NCBI GenBank assembly: GCA_022450155.1
Contig: JAKUQR010000013.1
Coordinates: forward strand, 1 to 64,000
From: Gammaproteobacteria bacterium
GTDB taxonomy: Bacteria; Pseudomonadota; Gammaproteobacteria; Arenicellales; UBA868
Direction of reading: 5' to 3'
Length of the DNA stretch: 64,000 nt
A program made the translations under genes and the position numbers. Below the pieces are notes generated by a model that had not been told where the DNA came from, made no database searches, and saw only the letters and a program-made list of their open reading frames with translations. Shown here piece by piece: positions 33,832 through 42,008 of the stretch (position 1 is its first letter; the number at the start of each line of letters is the position of its first letter).

Positions 33832-35386
33832 GACCCAAACGCTAACACGGACTCTGAGAAAGATCGAGCAGGCAGGTGCTGCCAACAGCCTGCTCAGCAT
33901 GCGCCGAGGGCTGGAAAAAGAAAGTCTTCGCGTAAATCAGGGAGGCATCATTTCTCAGCGGCCACACCCATCTCACCTGGGCTCAGCCCTGACCCATCCT
34001 TACATTACTACGGATTACTCGGAGGCCTTGCTTGAACTCATTACCCCCCCACATCTGAACACGGAATCACTGCTGCAGGAAATGACCGACTTTCATCAAT
34101 TTGCCTACCGTAATCTCGGAGATGAATTGTTATGGGTTAACAGTATGCCGTGCATACTGCATGGGGACGACAGTATTTCCATCGCCAATTACGGAACATC
34201 TAATGTCGGCCGCATGAAGACTATTTATCGAATCGGTCTGTCTCACCGTTATGGCAAGTTGATGCAGACCATTGCTGGCATTCATTTCAATTTCTCAATT
34301 GGCGATGATTTCTGGCGCAGCTGGCGGACAATGTGTGGCTCAACTGTGCCACTACGGGAATTCAAGTCCGAGGGCTACCTCGGTGTTGTACGCAACGTGT
34401 ACCGCTATGGCTGGCTTATATCCTACCTGTTCGGTGCATCACCCGCGGTCTGCCAAACATTCCTCGACGGCAGAGATCACCATCTGGAACTCTTGGGTGA
34501 GTCCAGTTATTACCTCCCATACGCAACCAGTCTGCGTTTGAGTGATCTTGGCTATCGGAGTGACGCTCAGGCAGCTATTAGAATTAACCTGGATAGCACA
34601 GATGCGTATATTGAGTCACTGATTCGGGCAACGACTGAGTCCTACCCCCCTTATGAGGAGATCGGCCTTCGGGTTGATGGTGAATACAGGCAACTGAACA
34701 CCAACCTGCTACAGATTGAAAACGAATATTACGCATCGGTACGCCCCAAGCGAACCATTCAAACCGGTGAAAAACCAACTTATGCAATCAGGGAGCGCGG
34801 TGTTGAATATATTGAGCTGCGAAGTATAGACCTCAACCCTTTTCTGCCCATTGGCATTGACCATTCACAAATTCTCTTCCTCGATCTTTTTCTGCTTTAT
34901 TGTTTGCTCTTAGATAGTCCACCAATGTCTAATACTGAACAGCAGGATTGCCATACCACCGTGAAACAAGTTGTCGAAAGAGGTCGTGATCCCGATCTCT
35001 CCCTGGCCATCGGGAATCAGAAACTAACCGAATTGGGTAGCAGCATTATGAGTCAATTTGAAATATTGGCTGAATTTCTCGACCAGCATGGCGGCCAGGG
35101 TTACAGCAATACGCTACGTAAACAGCAGGACAAATTCAACGACTCAAGCCTCACTCCTTCAGCCCAGGTTCTTGAAGCCATGCAGAAATACGACAATAAC
35201 TTTTTCAATTTTGCACTGGCACAGGCTGGCAAGACCAGAGAACACTTTAAGAACCTGGACCTTCCCGCGAATCAACTCAACCAGATGTCACAGGATGCCA
35301 TAGACTCTATCGACCGCCAGCGGGCAATGGAACAAGCAGACCGCATCGGATTTAACAAGTTTCTGGAGCACTATTTCAATCAATAA
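33830..35386 (+). CDS. gshA: Glutamate-cysteine ligase GshA (proteobacterial type)
   Basis: The 518-residue enzyme makes gamma-glutamylcysteine, the first step of glutathione synthesis. It matches the E. coli type from the start (R-R-G-L-E-K-E-S-L-R-V), through T-D-Y-S-E-A-L-L-E-L-I-T-P, L-L-W-V-N-S-M-P, I-A-N-Y-G-T-S-N-V-G-R-M-K-T-I-Y-R-I-G-L-S-H-R-Y-G and I-A-G-I-H-F-N-F-S, to Y-I-E-L-R-S-I-D-L-N-P-F. Length is normal. The ribosome binding site is weak. A glycosyltransferase-like gene follows 33 bases downstream in the same direction. Confidence 0.96.
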   Translation: MTQTLTRTLRKIEQAGAANSLLSMRRGLEKESLRVNQGGIISQRPHPSHLGSALTHPYITTDYSEALLELITPPHLNTESLLQEMTDFHQFAYRNLGDELLWVNSMPCILHGDDSISIANYGTSNVGRMKTIYRIGLSHRYGKLMQTIAGIHFNFSIGDDFWRSWRTMCGSTVPLREFKSEGYLGVVRNVYRYGWLISYLFGASPAVCQTFLDGRDHHLELLGESSYYLPYATSLRLSDLGYRSDAQAAIRINLDSTDAYIESLIRATTESYPPYEEIGLRVDGEYRQLNTNLLQIENEYYASVRPKRTIQTGEKPTYAIRERGVEYIELRSIDLNPFLPIGIDHSQILFLDLFLLYCLLLDSPPMSNTEQQDCHTTVKQVVERGRDPDLSLAIGNQKLTELGSSIMSQFEILAEFLDQHGGQGYSNTLRKQQDKFNDSSLTPSAQVLEAMQKYDNNFFNFALAQAGKTREHFKNLDLPANQLNQMSQDAIDSIDRQRAMEQADRIGFNKFLEHYFNQ

Positions 35387-35419
35387 CAGGGCAGCTGGTC
35401 GATTCAACTGGTTTAGGGT

Positions 35420-36526
35420 GTGGTAGGAGAAAATAGCTTTCGCTCAGTCGCCTTATTCGTGACTTCTCATGGATTTGGTCACGCCTCCCGTGCTTGTGCA
35501 GTAGCCAAAGCCCTGACCAATATTAGACCAGAAGTGCGCTTTGAAATCTTCTCCTCCATCCCTCCGTGGTATTTCTCCCGCACGCTCGATGACTTTCGAT
35601 TTCATCAACTGAATTGCGATATCGGCTTGGTCCAACATGATGCACTGAGTACAGATATTCCCACTACTCTGAAAGCACTGGCCGACGAAATACCATTCAA
35701 GACCACGCAAATCACGGCTCTGGCCAACAAACTGGCCGATACACACTGTGAACTCGTCATCTGCGACATTGCACCGATTGGTATAGCAGCCGCACGGGCG
35801 GCTGGCCTACCCAGCGTTCTGATCGAGAACTTCACTTGGGATTGGATCTACAGATCACTTGCGGAGACGCATCCGGCATTCCTGACATACGCTGATGTAC
35901 TGGAGCATGTCTTTGCCAATGCCCAGGTTCATATCCAAGCAGCACCGGTGTGTAATCCGGCGAGTAGCGCGATTCATGTTAACCCGATTGCCCGCTCCCC
36001 ACGGCAGAACAGGGACAGTACCCGAAAGGCACTGGGACTACAAAGACAAACATCGATGGTGTTCCTGACTATGGGCGGTGTGCCTCAGGAATATCCTTTC
36101 ACGAGTAGGCTCCACCAAGAGTTCGCTACTATAGACTTCGTGATTGCCGGCATTGGAGAAAAACAACAATGGGTGGCACCGAATATCCTTCTCCTTCCCG
36201 CCAACAGCGAACACTATCACCCCGATTTGATCAATGCTGCCGATGCTGTAATCGGCAAGGCAGGTTACAGCACCATCGCTGAGATCTACTACAACCAGGT
36301 GCGATTTGGCTATTTTGTGCGGCAAGATTATCCTGAAATGCAGGCACTGGTAAATTTTCTCCAGCACAACACGGACGGATTTGCGCTATCAGTACAAGAC
36401 TACATGTCCGGCGACTGGCTCAGCGAACTGGAGAATTTGCTGGCTATCCGGCCTGTCTGTCGCCAACAGACTGTCAACGGCAGTTCACAGGTCGCTCAGC
36501 TGATTTCAGGGCAACTGTCGATCTGA
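35420..36526 (+). CDS. GT-B glycosyltransferase-like protein
   Basis: The 368-residue protein opens with V-A-L-F-V-T-S-H-G-F-G-H-A-S-R-A, a nucleotide-sugar glycosyltransferase N-terminus of the MurG/GT-B kind. The second half has V-F-L-T-M-G-G-V and a donor-site-like stretch A-D-A-V-I-G-K-A-G-Y-S-T-I-A-E-I-Y. Similar sequence forms the N-terminal part of plant L-arabinokinase, where it is not a proven transferase. The acceptor is unknown. The GTG at 35420 is the only start that keeps the first strand; TAGGAG lies just after it rather than before, so the start remains uncertain. The stop lies 11 bases from the convergent argE stop. Confidence 0.75.
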   Translation: MVGENSFRSVALFVTSHGFGHASRACAVAKALTNIRPEVRFEIFSSIPPWYFSRTLDDFRFHQLNCDIGLVQHDALSTDIPTTLKALADEIPFKTTQITALANKLADTHCELVICDIAPIGIAAARAAGLPSVLIENFTWDWIYRSLAETHPAFLTYADVLEHVFANAQVHIQAAPVCNPASSAIHVNPIARSPRQNRDSTRKALGLQRQTSMVFLTMGGVPQEYPFTSRLHQEFATIDFVIAGIGEKQQWVAPNILLLPANSEHYHPDLINAADAVIGKAGYSTIAEIYYNQVRFGYFVRQDYPEMQALVNFLQHNTDGFALSVQDYMSGDWLSELENLLAIRPVCRQQTVNGSSQVAQLISGQLSI

Positions 36527-36537
36527 ATCGACACTAC

Positions 36538-37689
36538 TCAAGTCGATAGGTCTCTAACAAGTCGGCGTAGAAACGACTCGCCCTGTGCCACCTGCTCGAG
36601 ACTGATGAACTCATCAGGTTGATGGGCCTGGTCAATTGAGCCCGGCCCACACATTACCGTTGGAAACCCCGCGGCCTGAAACTGCCCAGCTTCAGCGACA
36701 TAGGCAGCTCGACCGGTATCCTGAACTCCGGTAATGGCCTGCACCAATTCAAGCGCTGCAGATTCCTTTGGTAACAATTCCGGCGCACGTGCAATGACCT
36801 CTGTCTGAATAAAACACTCCGACCATCGCCGCCGCATCTCAGGCAACACCTCTTCCTTACAGTATTTTTCGAACTCCCCAATCAGAACATCTGGGTCATC
36901 TCCAGGAATATTACGGATATCCCAGACAAACTCGCAGTGCCGTGAAACGATATTCATCGCGGTGCCACCATTAATGACGCCCACATGGATACTGGTATGA
37001 TGAGGGTCGAATCCGTTGTTCGACGGCGTATCACGCTCGAGACGCTCTGCCATTGCACTGAGATAACTGACGAGTCGGGCAGCGTTCATTACCGCGCTCA
37101 CACCACGGTTGGTCTGACTGGAATGCGTCTCATAACCGCGGACGGTTGTCTTGAGTCCAACAATACCCTTATGTCCGGTGACTGCACCCATACCCGTAGG
37201 TTCCCCAACGATAACAGCTTTCGGTGCGGGTATGTCGGTCACCATCCGTTCAATCATGGCCGGTGCACCACGGCACCCTACTTCTTCATCATACGATAGC
37301 GCCAGGTGAATAGGACGCCGTAGTGATCTCATTTCCGGTACAAGTGATAAGGCAATCCCGATGAAACCTTTCATATCACAAGTTCCACGCCCATAAAGCC
37401 TGCCGTTGTCTTCAGTCAGTAGAAATGGGTCGGTGTGCCAGTCCTGGCCATCTACAGGTACCACATCGGTGTGCCCGGAAAGGACTACACCACCTTCCTC
37501 AACCGGCCCGATAGTGGCATAAAGATTCGATTTCTCACCGTCATCGCTGACGACACGGGTTGATGCGACACCGTGGTCATCCAGATAATTCTGAACGAAC
37601 TCGATTAGAGATAGATTGCTGTCACGAGACACAGTGTTGAATCCAACCAGCTGCTCGATCATCTGTTTGCTGTTCATGGTCGGTACCAT
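36538..37689 (-). CDS. argE: Acetylornithine deacetylase ArgE (M20 family)
   Basis: The 383-residue zinc hydrolase releases ornithine from N-acetylornithine in arginine synthesis. M20 motifs are S-G-H-T-D-V-V-P (first zinc His), G-R-G-T-C-D-M-K-G (bridging Asp), Y-D-E-E-V-G-C-R-G-A (catalytic and ligand Glu), V-G-E-P-T-G-M and, near the end, C-G-P-G-S-I-D-Q-A-H-Q-P-D-E-F. The last is the ArgE pattern rather than that of DapE. ATG 37677 is an equally possible start. A divergent promoter region of 130 bases separates it from the next gene. Confidence 0.92.
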   Translation of the reverse strand: MVPTMNSKQMIEQLVGFNTVSRDSNLSLIEFVQNYLDDHGVASTRVVSDDGEKSNLYATIGPVEEGGVVLSGHTDVVPVDGQDWHTDPFLLTEDNGRLYGRGTCDMKGFIGIALSLVPEMRSLRRPIHLALSYDEEVGCRGAPAMIERMVTDIPAPKAVIVGEPTGMGAVTGHKGIVGLKTTVRGYETHSSQTNRGVSAVMNAARLVSYLSAMAERLERDTPSNNGFDPHHTSIHVGVINGGTAMNIVSRHCEFVWDIRNIPGDDPDVLIGEFEKYCKEEVLPEMRRRWSECFIQTEVIARAPELLPKESAALELVQAITGVQDTGRAAYVAEAGQFQAAGFPTVMCGPGSIDQAHQPDEFISLEQVAQGESFLRRLVRDLST

Positions 37690-37819
37690 AGTTGCTGTCT
37701 AATGGACAGTGTATACCGGTGATTCCCTGAACGCAGCCGGCCATTGGTTTCGCCGCTGGTTTAGGTTAGCCTTGCGCCCCTTGTAGATATACCCGTGGAT
37801 AAGAACAGGAGTATGCAAA

Positions 37820-38674
37820 ATGAAAATCAGTAACATCGGGATAGTCGGCGCTGGCACAATGGGCAGCGGAATATCTCAGGTAGCTGCCCTCACCGACCAT
37901 GACATCGTCATGCAGGATGTGTCAGAGGAAGCAACCCGTCGAGGCCTGGGTGCAATTAATAAAAGCCTGCAAAGACTGGTAGACCGCGAAAAGATTACTG
38001 CTGACGCGAAAGACACCGCAATTGGAAAGATCAAAACCACTACCGATCTATCGGACCTAGCTGACTGCGACCTTGTCATAGAAGCCGCTACAGAAAACAT
38101 GGCCCTTAAACTCAGCCTGTTTGAGCAGATAGACAAGGTCTCCCGTCCGGAGACTATTATCGCTTCCAACACATCGTCGCTTTCACTGACAAAACTTGCC
38201 TCAGTCAGTGGCAGGCCAGACAAGGTAATCGGCATGCACTTCTTTAATCCAGTGCCAATGATGGCGTTGGTAGAGATCATAAGGGCATTGCAGACTTCAG
38301 ATGACACCTTCACTCGAGTCGATGAGCTGACCCGAGAACTGGGCAAAACACCGGTAAGCGTAAAAGACAGCCCGGGTTTTGTGGTTAATCGCATGCTGGT
38401 TCCTATGATAAATGAAGCCGTGTTCATACTTTACGAGGGTCTCGCCAGTGCAGACGAGATCGACGCAGCAATGAAACTGGGTGCTGGCCACCCCATGGGA
38501 CCTCTGGCACTCGCTGACATGATCGGTATCGATGTTTGTCTCTACGTCATGAACATTCTTCTGGAGGAGTTTGGAGATTCAAAATTCAGGCCGTGTCCAC
38601 TCTTAAAACAAATGGTCGACGCAGGTTATCTGGGTAAAAAGAGTGGCAAGGGATTCTTCGACTACGGCCAGTAG
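37820..38674 (+). CDS. 3-hydroxybutyryl-CoA dehydrogenase
   Basis: The 284-residue enzyme oxidises (S)-3-hydroxyacyl-CoA with NAD. It has the NAD motif G-I-V-G-A-G-T-M-G-S-G-I, D-L-V-I-E-A-A-T-E, S-N-T-S-S-L-S-L-T, the catalytic His in G-M-H-F-F-N-P-V-P-M-M, and V-K-D-S-P-G-F-V-V-N-R. Single-domain size and the ending Y-L-G-K-K-S-G-K-G-F-F-D-Y match the Hbd/PaaH group. CAGGAG lies 8 bases before the ATG. A hydantoinase/oxoprolinase gene starts 4 bases after the stop. Confidence 0.95.
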   Translation: MKISNIGIVGAGTMGSGISQVAALTDHDIVMQDVSEEATRRGLGAINKSLQRLVDREKITADAKDTAIGKIKTTTDLSDLADCDLVIEAATENMALKLSLFEQIDKVSRPETIIASNTSSLSLTKLASVSGRPDKVIGMHFFNPVPMMALVEIIRALQTSDDTFTRVDELTRELGKTPVSVKDSPGFVVNRMLVPMINEAVFILYEGLASADEIDAAMKLGAGHPMGPLALADMIGIDVCLYVMNILLEEFGDSKFRPCPLLKQMVDAGYLGKKSGKGFFDYGQ

Positions 38675-38678
38675 TCCT

Positions 38679-40748
38679 ATGGCTGAAGAGCCTGCTGGAC
38701 AGACGCAGCTCCGTTTGGGTATTGATACCGGCGGGACCTATACAGATGCCGCGCTCGTCGATGCTGAGGACCACGTCGTAGCCAGTGGTAAGTCACTGAC
38801 CACGCACAGCCAGCTCGAAATCGGGATCAGTGCTGTACTCAAAAAGCTTCCTTCAAACCTTCTTTCAAATGTTACGCTGACCTCGCTGTCGACCACGCTC
38901 GCAACCAATGCCGTTGTCGAAGGCCGTGGCACCCCCGTTTGCCTGCTGCTCCCGGGTTACACCGCCCGTCAGATAGAGCGGGCGAAACTCGAGCTTATCG
39001 TCCGTGGTGGAGCTTGCGTTACACTGGCGGGTAGTCATGACGCCGGCGGCCGAGAGAACTGTCCACTTGACTTGGATGCGGCGCGTCGCACCATCGAGAA
39101 GTACCGGAACCGAGTATCAGCGTTTGGTGTTTCGGGTATGTTCAGCGTTCGCAATCCCGCCCATGAGATTGCTCTACGCGAACTGATTCATTCTCTCTCA
39201 GATAAACCTGTGACCTGCGGCCATGAACTCGCCTCGTCACTGGATGCGCCGCGCAGGGCTGTCACTGTGGCCTTCAATGCCTCTTTGGTGTCCTATATCG
39301 ACCGACTAATTCGCACGACACAGGCGCTTCTGTCAGATCATGGCGTCAGCGCACCACTCATGGTAGTCAAAGGCGACGGCTCCTTGATTACGGCAGAGAT
39401 TGCGCTGACACGACCGGTAGAAACTGTGTTATCCGGTCCGGCTGCGAGCGTAGTTGGCGCCGCATTCCTCGCCCAGACTGAAAACTCCATTATTGCCGAC
39501 ATGGGGGGTACCACAACGGACGTTGCCATCGTAACCAATGGCTATCCCGCCTTCAGTGCAGATGCTACTGTGATTGGACAGTGGCGACCGATGATTGAGG
39601 CTACCCGGGTTTTTTCGGTAGGGCTCGGCGGTGACAGCGAAGCACGGTTCAGCGGCGGCGAAGGCCTGGGAATTGGACCCCGTCGGGTGGTACCGATGAG
39701 CCTGCTTGCAGGTGACCATGACTGGGTGATTGGGTGCCTGAAACGTCAGCTCGACGCTAAACCGACGCCTCGAAGTAACCGATTTCTTCTTCCGCTTTTC
39801 GCTGATAGTAGTCAAATTGCTCAGCTTACACCTGTTGAAAGGGAAGTGTGGAAGCGTCTGGCTGAACGCCCTCTCGAACTCGAGACCCTGCATCGCAGCG
39901 CACGCGAGCAAGCCCAGGCTGCGGCTGTAATGGTGCGCAAAGGGATGGTGATATACAGTGGCTTCACCCCCTCGGACGCAGCCCATGTGCTCGGTTTCAG
40001 TGATCACTGGTCGACCGAAGCGGCCCATCTTGCAGCAGTCATCTGGGCAAAACAGATGCGCCACGTATACGGCTGGGGCAGCTTTGATCCGAATGATTCT
40101 TCCGCCGTCAGTCAGGTTGTACATGACAAGGTCGTCAGCACCATTTGTGAAACAGTTATAAAAGCCTGCATGGCGACTGGTGGTTCCCGAAGTGAGACTG
40201 CGGTATTCGGCAAGATCAACCGATTATTCGCTGAATGGATCATGGGCAACGGTACGATCGACGGTGGGCTGTTTACTCTGAATTTTGATCCTGGCCGATC
40301 TCTGGTGGCCGTGGGTGCTCCCGCCCCGTTTTATTACCCTGCAGCGGGCCGCCTGCTCGGCATTGACTTGAAGATACCAAAGCACAACGATGTCGCAAAT
40401 GCTATAGGTGCCGTTGTAGGCAGTGTCGTTCAACGTGAACACATCACGATTACTCAACCCAGCCAGGGAACATTTCGAGTCCACAGCCTGAAAGGTCCCG
40501 TCGATTTTCCGGATCGCTGCAGTGCGTTTGTATGGGCTGAGGCCATCGCATCAGAGCGTGCACAAAGCAAAGCTGTCAGGGCCGGTGCGACCACTATCGA
40601 TACTGTTGTAAACCGTTATGAAAACACAGTGTCCCCCGACGACCTGACCGATGATATCTTCTTTGAGGGCCGCGTTACGGCCACTTCGACCGGCCGTCCT
40701 GTCTCATCTCCTGCTAATCAAGAGTCACACCGGTCAACGCACCTATAA
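38679..40748 (+). CDS. Hydantoinase/oxoprolinase A-like protein
   Basis: The 689-residue protein starts with the ASKHA-type phosphate motif L-G-I-D-T-G-G-T-Y-T-D-A-A and later has S-G-P-A-A-S-V-V-G-A and I-I-A-D-M-G-G-T-T-T-D-V-A-I, the hallmarks of the HyuA family. Members use ATP to open cyclic amides such as hydantoins or 5-oxoproline, or to carboxylate ketones. The partner HyuB is not adjacent, and HyuA-only members have no settled reaction. The ATG at 38679 directly follows the 3-hydroxybutyryl-CoA dehydrogenase stop; the frame is open back to 38643, but that part overlaps the previous gene. Confidence 0.88.
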   Translation: MAEEPAGQTQLRLGIDTGGTYTDAALVDAEDHVVASGKSLTTHSQLEIGISAVLKKLPSNLLSNVTLTSLSTTLATNAVVEGRGTPVCLLLPGYTARQIERAKLELIVRGGACVTLAGSHDAGGRENCPLDLDAARRTIEKYRNRVSAFGVSGMFSVRNPAHEIALRELIHSLSDKPVTCGHELASSLDAPRRAVTVAFNASLVSYIDRLIRTTQALLSDHGVSAPLMVVKGDGSLITAEIALTRPVETVLSGPAASVVGAAFLAQTENSIIADMGGTTTDVAIVTNGYPAFSADATVIGQWRPMIEATRVFSVGLGGDSEARFSGGEGLGIGPRRVVPMSLLAGDHDWVIGCLKRQLDAKPTPRSNRFLLPLFADSSQIAQLTPVEREVWKRLAERPLELETLHRSAREQAQAAAVMVRKGMVIYSGFTPSDAAHVLGFSDHWSTEAAHLAAVIWAKQMRHVYGWGSFDPNDSSAVSQVVHDKVVSTICETVIKACMATGGSRSETAVFGKINRLFAEWIMGNGTIDGGLFTLNFDPGRSLVAVGAPAPFYYPAAGRLLGIDLKIPKHNDVANAIGAVVGSVVQREHITITQPSQGTFRVHSLKGPVDFPDRCSAFVWAEAIASERAQSKAVRAGATTIDTVVNRYENTVSPDDLTDDIFFEGRVTATSTGRPVSSPANQESHRSTHL

Positions 40749-41012
40749 CCCCACATTTCCGGTGAAAAGGCATTAGCCATTCTGATTCCCCGGTAATATA
40801 CCCGGGTGAGTCAATGAAACGACCGCCAGCTATTGCCTTTCAAACCGGTCAGCGTACAATTCCGCCCCGTCGAATCTTTTTACCGGTAAGTCTGGATTGA
40901 AGCAGATTCTTCCCAACCAACCCCGCCCTAACCCACCTGGTCACAGACCCGCGCTGTTCTGACCACTTTCTTTATCTAACGGCAACAGACACCGCAGCCG
41001 GCGCTTCAGTAT
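40749..41012. other. Intergenic region, 264 bases
   Basis: No gene or RNA recognised. It should contain the promoter of the next gene. No ribosome binding site is seen just before 41013. Confidence 0.4.
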
Positions 41013-41927
41013 ATGAATATTGGTATCGCAAACGGATCTCGAAAGGAGATTAACGGCAAGCCGCACATCTTCTACGATGGCTACTGGATCCGTTATTACC
41101 CGCCCCCCATGGAAACCCTGTCGGCCAAACGCGACCTTCTTCTTGTTCTGACACGGCGGACGTTCCACCATACTGAAGCCGGTATCAATACACCTGGAAA
41201 CAGAGTTGAGGCGGCCAGACAGGCCTACGAAAGTGAACGCAACCCCGAGCGGAAGCGTGTCAATGCGGCGATGCTTGCAGGCGGGCTGTTTAATCGGGCG
41301 ACTGATCTTTTCACCAGTATTGTCGGCCTCGAGGACCGCGGCATTCATGTTGGGGCCGATAACCCGTTAATGACACAATGCAGTGACTGCTTTCAGGAAG
41401 CACTGGAACTGGGAAAACAGGTACGTCATTCAAGTGGGCATGAGGGGATAGATGAACTCTGGGGTGAACCGTTAAAAGTTTTCACCAAGTCGATCGCCGC
41501 ATATTATGAAAGTCGATACGTCAAAATCGCACAGGTGATGAAAGCCATCGATAATATCGCCGAACACATGGTGTCCACCTTCAGGGCTATTCCTGGGTAC
41601 GACAACGTCGAAGACGGAATTCTCGATTACGCACGGGCCGCACGCCAAGAAAGCGAAATCATGAAAAGCGATCCGGATTTCTTCTATAGCTGGCCGGAAT
41701 TCGTCACTCTGGCAGCACGCGTAAAACAATACCAGCCATCTATCAATTCCGATAAAGCCAATCTTGGAGAGGTGTATAGTTGGGGCAAAAGACTGTTATC
41801 TGAAGGGGTTGATCTAATCTCCTATATGGCTGGTGTAAGAGTACCGATGCCAAAGAGTATTCTCCAATATCTGGACAGTTTGGATCAGTTTTCTGCCGCT
41901 TTGGCAAAACCACTTTCAGAACATTAG
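41013..41927 (+). CDS. Protein of unknown function, 304 residues
   Basis: I do not recognise a family. The first 40 residues look like a small beta-sheet (K-P-H-I-F-Y-D-G-Y-W-I-R-Y-Y-P-P-P). Residues ~45-300 are almost wholly helical, with a proline-containing surface and no membrane segment or signal peptide. Helices such as F-Q-E-A-L-E-L-G-K-Q-V and V-M-K-A-I-D-N-I-A-E-H-M-V-S-T-F suggest a helical repeat or bundle. Length and codon pattern are consistent with a real gene. The ATG at 41013 has no clear ribosome binding site; AAAGGAG at 41041-41047 is not followed by a suitable start. It converges with acnA. Confidence 0.7.
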   Translation: MNIGIANGSRKEINGKPHIFYDGYWIRYYPPPMETLSAKRDLLLVLTRRTFHHTEAGINTPGNRVEAARQAYESERNPERKRVNAAMLAGGLFNRATDLFTSIVGLEDRGIHVGADNPLMTQCSDCFQEALELGKQVRHSSGHEGIDELWGEPLKVFTKSIAAYYESRYVKIAQVMKAIDNIAEHMVSTFRAIPGYDNVEDGILDYARAARQESEIMKSDPDFFYSWPEFVTLAARVKQYQPSINSDKANLGEVYSWGKRLLSEGVDLISYMAGVRVPMPKSILQYLDSLDQFSAALAKPLSEH

Positions 41928-42008
41928 TTCAACAGACTTTACACCTTTGCGGACCAGACATCTTGGCAACGGGCTGCTGCTGCCATCAAAACCTGATCAA
42001 AAGCAGGC

